DNA of 64,000 nucleotides, taken from NCBI GenBank assembly GCA_021372895.1, contig JAJFTP010000095.1, positions 1 through 64,000 of the forward strand, given 5' to 3'. Position numbers and translations under genes: made by a program. The first letter of the stretch is position 1. Every line of letters starts with the position of its first letter. The notes beneath the pieces were generated by a model. It was not told the origin of the DNA. It saw only the letters and a program-made list of their open reading frames with translations, and ran no database searches. This document shows, piece by piece, positions 63,340-64,000 of the stretch. Source of the DNA: Synergistaceae bacterium. GTDB lineage: Bacteria > Synergistota > Synergistia > Synergistales > Synergistaceae.

Positions 63340-64000
63340 CCAAATACCCTGAACATATATCTCTTGAAGATGCATGGGTGCTTCTTCAGGCTGCTTTCAA
63401 GGATAAGCAGAAAGAATTCGGTACAGAGGCAGATATTTCAGATTCTCTCGGGCTTGTCCTTTCTTGTGATATAACAGCAAGAAGAAATGTCCCGCACTAT
63501 GCCGCATCCGCTGTGGACGGCTATGCCATGGATGCCTCCTGTACTATAACAGCGTCGCAGGCGACCCCTGTCTCACTTCTTCCTGATAAATATGTATGGG
63601 TGAACACAGGTGCTGATATACCTTCGTGGGCAAATTCAGTGCTGATGGTTGAAGATTCATCAATAGAAGGAGACAGGCTTTTTGTTTTCAAGACCCTTAC
63701 ACCTTCTGCAAATGTGCGTCCTCTCGGGGAAGATGTGATGGCGGGGCAGATAATCGCGAGGGAAGGAGATATCGTCTCTCCGGCGCTTATATCTCTCTTT
63801 CTGTGCGCGGCTATCGAAAGAGTTCCTGTGATACGCAAGCCAAGGACGCTTTTTATTCCTACGGGAGATGAGATAATATCGAAAGAAAGCTGGCTTTCGG
63901 ATCCAAAACCCAAATCAGGGACAGTGGCAGAGAGTAATTCTATGTTTATTAAAGCGTCGTTCAGGCAGTGGGGGTTTGATATCGACATATCACCGATCAT
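63333..64000 (+). CDS. second MoeA-like protein (cut by window end)
   Basis: At least 222 residues of a second MoeA paralogue; the frame is open at the window edge. ATG 63333 lies seven bases after GGAGG and overlaps the stop of the first moeA. Readable motifs are SAVDGYAMDAS, VNTGADIP, NVRPLGEDV and PTGDEII. In many anaerobes such a second copy is fused to a LysR-type substrate-binding domain; the rest of the gene is outside the window, so this cannot be decided. Two MoeA proteins may serve Mo and W separately. Confidence 0.88.
   Translation, partial: MVTKYPEHISLEDAWVLLQAAFKDKQKEFGTEADISDSLGLVLSCDITARRNVPHYAASAVDGYAMDASCTITASQATPVSLLPDKYVWVNTGADIPSWANSVLMVEDSSIEGDRLFVFKTLTPSANVRPLGEDVMAGQIIAREGDIVSPALISLFLCAAIERVPVIRKPRTLFIPTGDEIISKESWLSDPKPKSGTVAESNSMFIKASFRQWGFDIDISPI

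Noticed and set aside
1-64000. CRISPR arrays, tRNA or rRNA genes, insertion sequences and prophage genes
   Set aside because: I found no regularly spaced repeats beyond the MraZ boxes, no TTCGA-type tRNA arms in the gaps, and no transposase or integrase.

Overview
The window looks like chromosomal DNA of an anaerobic, amino-acid- or peptide-fermenting bacterium, most plausibly of the phylum Synergistota. This is an inference from gene content. There is a complete V-type (not F-type) ATPase operon, a dipeptide-type ABC system joined to an M20 amidohydrolase, a full cell-division/cell-wall (dcw) cluster with two murE genes, FeS-flavodoxin proteins and tandem moeA genes. No 16S rRNA gene or other taxonomic marker lies in the window, so the assignment is tentative. 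Non-ATG starts (TTG, GTG and one probable CTG) with good Shine-Dalgarno sites are common.

Layout. 1-11 kb: a more AT-rich stretch with a DUF3089 hydrolase-like secreted protein, a two-domain universal stress protein and, leftward, a cyclic beta-1,2-glucan synthase (NdvB type) divided into two overlapping genes. 11-18 kb: an operon of an M20 amidohydrolase with dppB-C-D-F-like and dppA-like genes. 18-24 kb: single genes for a NeuD-like acyltransferase, an EFR1-type flavodoxin/ferredoxin, a PmtA-like methyltransferase with an unlisted 47-residue zinc-ribbon protein behind it, a flavin reductase, a nitrate/sulfonate/taurine-type ABC permease and ATPase without a binding protein, and an MBL hydrolase. 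24-30.5 kb: addB-addA recombination nuclease/helicase. 30.5-39.4 kb: V-ATPase operon H(G)-I-K-E-C-F-A-B-D behind a good sigma70-type promoter and ending at a hairpin terminator. 39.5-41 kb: nitroreductase (leftward), a small membrane protein and the RNase P RNA gene with a very strong terminator. 41-60 kb: dcw cluster mraZ-rsmH-ftsL-ftsI-murE-murE-murF-mraY-murD-ftsW-murG-murC-murB-ftsQ-ftsA-ftsZ. 60-64 kb: a radical SAM protein overlapping ftsZ, a SPOR protein and two moeA genes, the second cut by the window end.

How the genes work together. The dcw cluster makes lipid II (MurB-G, MraY), and flips, polymerises and places it at the septum (FtsW, FtsI, FtsL, FtsQ, FtsA, FtsZ). It is probably autorepressed by MraZ through four AAAGTG-type boxes spaced exactly 10 bp. 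The V-ATPase rotor subunit keeps every Na+-ligand position of the Enterococcus hirae NtpK ring, so the enzyme is probably sodium-coupled. The peptide transporter and amidohydrolase fit import followed by hydrolysis of amide-linked amino acids.

Most of the window is housekeeping. I did not find a clearly new multi-gene system. The items most worth a second look are the split glucan synthase, the diverged second MurE, the FeS-type cysteine pattern in both AddA and AddB, the CTG-started radical SAM gene fused translationally to ftsZ, and the 47-residue zinc-ribbon gene.
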